A stretch of 64,000 nt of DNA from Bacteroidaceae bacterium. GTDB lineage: Bacteria > Bacteroidota > Bacteroidia > Bacteroidales > Bacteroidaceae. Shown in pieces: positions 59,948-64,000 of this stretch (positions within the stretch are counted from its first letter, which is position 1; each line of letters starts with the position of its first letter). Below the pieces are notes generated by a model. It made no database searches. It saw only the letters and a program-made list of their open reading frames with translations, and was not told the origin of the DNA. The position numbers and the translations under genes are program-made. The DNA lies in NCBI GenBank assembly GCA_017645305.1, contig JAGCPD010000006.1:1-64000 (forward strand), in the 5' to 3' direction.

Positions 59948-62900
59948 ATGCATCGTTTCCTGTTTATTCTATTCTTGTTGCCCGTAATGGCTTGGGCGGG
60001 CAAAGATACGCCAGCCAAAAGGCTGGTGTCTCTGCTTGCTGAGTGCAAGGAGCGTGAAGAACTGGTTCCTGACTCTTTCTTCTTTGATGTACTGCTGTTA
60101 AAGCAAGAAATTAAGGAGCAGAAAGATTCTGCATCAAAAGCAATCTACAGTGCCACTCTTGCCCACCTGCTAATGCAGAACCAACATTTGTCACAGAAAT
60201 GGAGTAGGGAAACGAAAAGTCATCCTGACAGTGTAAGAGAATGGAGCCGTGAAGAATACATCCAGCATGCTTCCGACCTTTACCGCTATACACTTCGGGA
60301 TTTGGAACTTCTTCATCGCGTACCCACCAAGGAGTGGATTCCTCTTGTTAACAGGGGAGGTGACGAGAAAGTGTATGGCAGCAGTATGCTTGCTGTAGTT
60401 TGGCAGGCTATGTATAGCGATATCTATTATGAGAATCGAAAGACCAATGGCCTACCCCTATTTGGAACGCTTATCCAATTCTATAAGGAGCGGGGACTCA
60501 GGGAGGCTGCTTTTCGTTTGTGTATGGATTCGCTTTTTGAATCTAGCATGGCAAGCAAGAAGAAATATCTGTTGCAACTCAAGGAGGAGTATAAGGATTT
60601 GAAGTCGTGTGAAAGAGTGTATCAGGAATTGGCGAGATTCAAGAATCAGCCTGAAGAACAACGTCAGGTTATAGAAGAAGGATTACGCCTGTATCCGAAT
60701 TCAGCTTTACTTAAGAATTGGATTTTAAATCAGGAAGCTCCCTATCTGCAATGCAGGATGGAAACTTACCTGTATCCTAATTCCGAGGAAGATGTATTTA
60801 TTCAAGCCAAGAACCTACAGAATATAACCCTTACCACATACCGGTTGCCTGATGATTTCAAGCCAAGCGATACGGAAGATCTGCTGAATCAGGTTCTTCG
60901 GGTAGGCAAGCAATCAGGGAAAAGCGTTTATACCTTAGCACCTCATCCTGCATACGAGCAATGGACAGATACCTTACGTATGCAAACATCGTCCGTAGGC
61001 AAATATGCTGTGGTGATGCAGGGTAATACGAAGGCCAGACTGGATAAGAAACAAGAACCGCAGGTTCATCTTTTCTATGTATCCAGGTTGCGTGCTTTTT
61101 CTTATATGATGCCGGCAAACAGAACGCGGCTTGTTGTGGTGGATGGTCAGAGCGGAAAGCCCGAGGTGGGTGTTACCGTAAAGGTGATGCAAACGAGCAA
61201 TAAAGGAAAAAAAACATACGCGGAGTATATAACCGACGAGCGAGGTATTGTGGAGTTCGCTACTAATTTCGACCAGAAGATAAAATTGAGTAAAGGTGAG
61301 GATTGCATGCTTCCTGAGGTAAACGGGTCGTCCAGTTTCATGGTCCAAAACTATTCCACAACTACTAAGGAAAATAACATTAGCATTTACTCCGACCGTA
61401 GTGTCTATCGTCCTGGTCAAACTGTTTACATTGGTGCTGTTGCTTATTTTAGGGAGGGACTGAAAGCAAACGTAAATTCTGGCAAAGATTACAAACTTAT
61501 TCTTACTGATACTAAGGGTAATACGATAGCAGAGCACTTGCTGAAGACAAATGAGTTTGGTGTTATCAGTGATTCAGTCAGTTTGCCCAAAGACGCTGCT
61601 CCTGGCAGTTATACGATAAGGATTGACAATAAGCGTTACAGTTTCCGTGTTGAGGAATATCGTCGTCCTGTCTTTTATGCTGAGATAGATCCGGCTCCTG
61701 ATGCTTCTCCTTCTGCTGACACTATTCGTATGACGGGACGGGCGATGACGTATAGCGGAGTTCCTGTTGCAAATGCCAGAATAAAGGGGTCTCTCAGGTA
61801 TCATTCTGGATTCCTATATGGGAGGAGCCTTATTGAGGCGGTGTTTATAGATTCTATTTATACGGATGCTGAGGGAAGGTTCACGATCCCGGTTTCTCTG
61901 TCACCTGTAAAAAAGAATAATCTTAAAAATGCTAACATCGTCTTGAAGATTGATGTGTTGAATAAACAAGGAGAAACTGAGCAGGCTCAGAGTAATATTC
62001 GTTTTTCTACGAAGGCCTATGTGTTGGAAAGCGGAATATCTGAGCGCCAGAACAGAGATATGCTGAAACCTTGGAGCTTTGGGCTCTATGCTAGCACGGG
62101 TGCACGGGTAAATGGTGATATTGTGTGCAGAATTATGGAGGGTAAGGATACTGAGAAAGCCCGCTTTCTAATTCCAGCCAATAAGCCTTCGATACCTGCA
62201 GAACTGAAAACTCTTCCCTCTGGAACTTATAAGGTTTTGGCTGAGTATGTAAATGGCAGTGATACTGCCCGCTGTGAACAACCCTTGGAGCTGTTCTCTC
62301 TTTCCGATACCCATTTGGTGGGAGAAAAAGACTTGAGCATCTATACGCCTTGTGATACCTTTGCTATAGACCGGCCAGCCAAAGTGCAGATAGGAACTTC
62401 TTTGAAGCAAGCTTGGATATATTGTACCATGATGCATCACAATAATGTTTTCCTTGACACGCTGATTTGTGTTCGTGATACGGCCTTCGTTTGGGAGGTA
62501 CCTTATAAAGAAGAGTTTGGTGATGGGGTAAGCGTGAAAGTTGCTCTGTACCATCATGGTTTTAAAAGAGAAGAGGTGAACTTGTACCATGCTTTACCTG
62601 ACAAGACTCTTAGGGCGCATTGGGAGACCTTCCGCGACCGCCTCCGTCCTGGGCAGCAGGAAGAATGGCGCCTGTCTCTTCGCCGCCCTGACGGCACACC
62701 TGCTGATGCCAATGTACTGCTCAGTATGTATGATGCCTCGCTGGATGCCATTCATAAACACTTTATGAATTTTAGGATGCAGTATCAGCACCAGATTCCT
62801 AATCTATTTACAAGGGGAGTCGTGGTTCCAACTTCTCAGCGGTATTATTTCCATTTCCCTGTTCAGATGCTAAAGGTTAAGGATTGGCAGTTTAGTCAGT

Positions 62901-64000
62901 ATAATCCTGAATATATCTACGATGTGTTATCTTTGCAGGATTTTTCTCTTTCTATAGTCCCTACATCTGCAGGTCTTAAAGGTGGTCGAACAATGCGACT
63001 AAGAGGAACCGAAGAATTCTCGGAAAACAGAGAGTTTGCATCAGCGGTCCAGCAGTCGTCCAGAGCTAAGGCTGTCAATGCCGTTGCTGCCCAAGTGTTT
63101 AATTCGGTAGATGCAGATGTAGCATTACAGGGACAGATAGCAGGCTTGGACATTGAAAGTCCCGAACTGCCGGGGAGCATTATCCGAGGTGCTAAAGATG
63201 GTGCCTTCTCTGAACTGGCTTTCTTCTGTCCTACGCTTCGCACAGATGCCAATGGTGAGGTTAGGATTAGTTTCACCTTGCCCGAGAGCCTTACCAGTTG
63301 GCACCTTTTGGGTTTTGCCCACGATAAAGATTTATATTCCACTCAGATAGATGAGACCATTGTAGTCCAGAAAGAACTGATGGCTGAGTTGTACTTGCCC
63401 CGTTTCCTGCGTAGCGGTGATGAGGCATCCTTTACTGCCAGCATTCGCAATGTCTCTGAACGTTTGCAGCAAGGAAAAGCTTCTTGCGTAATTATGGATG
63501 CTGCAACAGAGAAAGTGCTTACCAGTTTCCCTGTCCAGTTCCGCTTGGAGGCAAGTAGAGATACAGTTTATACTTTCCCTGTTGGTTCTTTGGAAAATTA
63601 TACGGCTCTTTTGGTTAAGTGGATGGCAGAAGGATCGGATTATTCTGACGGTGAACAGCGACAGCTTCCTGTCCTCTCTGATTTAGAGACCGTTACAGAG
63701 ACTCGTGCCTTCTCTATTAATAAAAAAGGTACTATGCCATTTAATTTGGAGAGTCTCTTTGCCCACAACCATCCCAGCGCCACCAACCGAAATATGGTGG
63801 TTGAATATACAGCCCGTCCTGCATGGATGGCACTAAAGGCTTTGCCCTCATTGTTTACCCCTCATTGCAAGTGTGTTCTTTGCACATCTTCTGCTTACTA
63901 TGCTACCACTATGGCGCAACATATTTTGCGTCAGGTGCCTGATGCCGATGCATTGGTAGATTCTCTATATTATAGCGATATGCTTTCTTTGGATTATCGC
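59948..64000 (+). CDS. alpha-2-macroglobulin-like protein, partial at window end
   Basis: The frame starts at 59948 (MHRFLFILFLLPVMAWAG, a signal peptide) and runs off the window after 1351 codons without a stop. The N-terminal ~280 residues are helical. Beta-sandwich MG-type domains follow: SGKPEVGVTVKVMQTSNKG, then the MG2-like SDRSVYRPGQTVYIGAV near residue 480. The A2M-type segment TDANGEVRISFTLPESLTSW lies near residue 1110. No CxEQ thioester motif appears in the visible part. A TonB-plug-like DUF is not seen. Such proteins may trap proteases or protect the envelope. It lies 21 bases after GH97. Confidence 0.85.
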   Translation, partial: MHRFLFILFLLPVMAWAGKDTPAKRLVSLLAECKEREELVPDSFFFDVLLLKQEIKEQKDSASKAIYSATLAHLLMQNQHLSQKWSRETKSHPDSVREWSREEYIQHASDLYRYTLRDLELLHRVPTKEWIPLVNRGGDEKVYGSSMLAVVWQAMYSDIYYENRKTNGLPLFGTLIQFYKERGLREAAFRLCMDSLFESSMASKKKYLLQLKEEYKDLKSCERVYQELARFKNQPEEQRQVIEEGLRLYPNSALLKNWILNQEAPYLQCRMETYLYPNSEEDVFIQAKNLQNITLTTYRLPDDFKPSDTEDLLNQVLRVGKQSGKSVYTLAPHPAYEQWTDTLRMQTSSVGKYAVVMQGNTKARLDKKQEPQVHLFYVSRLRAFSYMMPANRTRLVVVDGQSGKPEVGVTVKVMQTSNKGKKTYAEYITDERGIVEFATNFDQKIKLSKGEDCMLPEVNGSSSFMVQNYSTTTKENNISIYSDRSVYRPGQTVYIGAVAYFREGLKANVNSGKDYKLILTDTKGNTIAEHLLKTNEFGVISDSVSLPKDAAPGSYTIRIDNKRYSFRVEEYRRPVFYAEIDPAPDASPSADTIRMTGRAMTYSGVPVANARIKGSLRYHSGFLYGRSLIEAVFIDSIYTDAEGRFTIPVSLSPVKKNNLKNANIVLKIDVLNKQGETEQAQSNIRFSTKAYVLESGISERQNRDMLKPWSFGLYASTGARVNGDIVCRIMEGKDTEKARFLIPANKPSIPAELKTLPSGTYKVLAEYVNGSDTARCEQPLELFSLSDTHLVGEKDLSIYTPCDTFAIDRPAKVQIGTSLKQAWIYCTMMHHNNVFLDTLICVRDTAFVWEVPYKEEFGDGVSVKVALYHHGFKREEVNLYHALPDKTLRAHWETFRDRLRPGQQEEWRLSLRRPDGTPADANVLLSMYDASLDAIHKHFMNFRMQYQHQIPNLFTRGVVVPTSQRYYFHFPVQMLKVKDWQFSQYNPEYIYDVLSLQDFSLSIVPTSAGLKGGRTMRLRGTEEFSENREFASAVQQSSRAKAVNAVAAQVFNSVDADVALQGQIAGLDIESPELPGSIIRGAKDGAFSELAFFCPTLRTDANGEVRISFTLPESLTSWHLLGFAHDKDLYSTQIDETIVVQKELMAELYLPRFLRSGDEASFTASIRNVSERLQQGKASCVIMDAATEKVLTSFPVQFRLEASRDTVYTFPVGSLENYTALLVKWMAEGSDYSDGEQRQLPVLSDLETVTETRAFSINKKGTMPFNLESLFAHNHPSATNRNMVVEYTARPAWMALKALPSLFTPHCKCVLCTSSAYYATTMAQHILRQVPDADALVDSLYYSDMLSLDYR

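Overview
The window reads as chromosomal DNA of a Bacteroidales bacterium, most likely a Prevotella-like gut or rumen species. The grounds are Bacteroidetes promoters (TTTG about 19-20 bases before TAnnTTTG) ahead of many genes, few Shine-Dalgarno sites, many secreted glycan-degrading enzymes, and a recurring C-terminal tag (YxLSGxxx...GIYIxxGKKxxxK) that resembles a short type IX secretion sorting signal. All assignments come from reading the translated sequence; no database search was run.

Layout. 0-4 kb: a secreted leucine-rich-repeat protein, a secreted protein of unknown function, a 42-bp tandem array and a helical protein with an Asn-rich tail. 4-14.4 kb: secreted carbohydrate-active enzymes (GH78, GH95, a two-domain esterase, GH20). 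14.6-19.1 kb: an accessory island with gene remnants (broken antitoxin, toxin tail, a thioredoxin-like gene with an internal deletion, the first codons of a DNA methyltransferase), an intact overlapping three-gene cassette (DUF3791, DUF3990, DUF3791), a candidate bistable structured RNA, a second 42-bp array and a frameshifted paralogue of the Asn-rich-tail protein. 19.2-24 kb: GH127 and a GtaA/DUF4965 protein. 24-29.3 kb: a small histidine-rich metal-binding-like protein, a SpoIID protein, a fused glycosyltransferase/GalT-like protein and an ATP-grasp-like protein. 29.3-34.3 kb: tRNA-Gln, rsfS, ftsH, cdsA and a CotH-like protein. 34.3-46.6 kb: a sulfatase, a 2249-residue GLUG-repeat surface protein and a GH115 glucuronidase. 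47.3-53.5 kb: rsgA and frr, then a collinear operon with a VTC-type polyphosphate polymerase domain, DUF4956, DUF2490, a sorting-tag protein and a Cthe_2159-like beta-helix protein, followed by a Cys-rich lipoprotein. 53.6-64 kb: housekeeping genes pyrH, birA, yraN, tadA, pepD and ridA, then GH97 and an alpha-2-macroglobulin-like gene that runs off the window.

The enzymes suggest use of plant and host glycans (rhamnose, fucose, arabinofuranose, glucuronoxylan, hexosamine, sulfated and acetylated sugars), but no SusC/SusD pair or PUL regulator is present here. The strongest leads for something undescribed are: (1) two cassettes that each consist of a 42-bp tandem array, an Asn-rich-tail gene, a terminator and an AT-rich dispersed repeat; (2) the overlapping DUF3791-DUF3990-DUF3791 cassette; (3) several families of short dispersed repeats found both between genes and in frame inside genes, three times just before the C-terminal tag; (4) the VTC/DUF4956/DUF2490/beta-helix operon; (5) a bistable RNA; and (6) promoters that predict nearly leaderless mRNAs.
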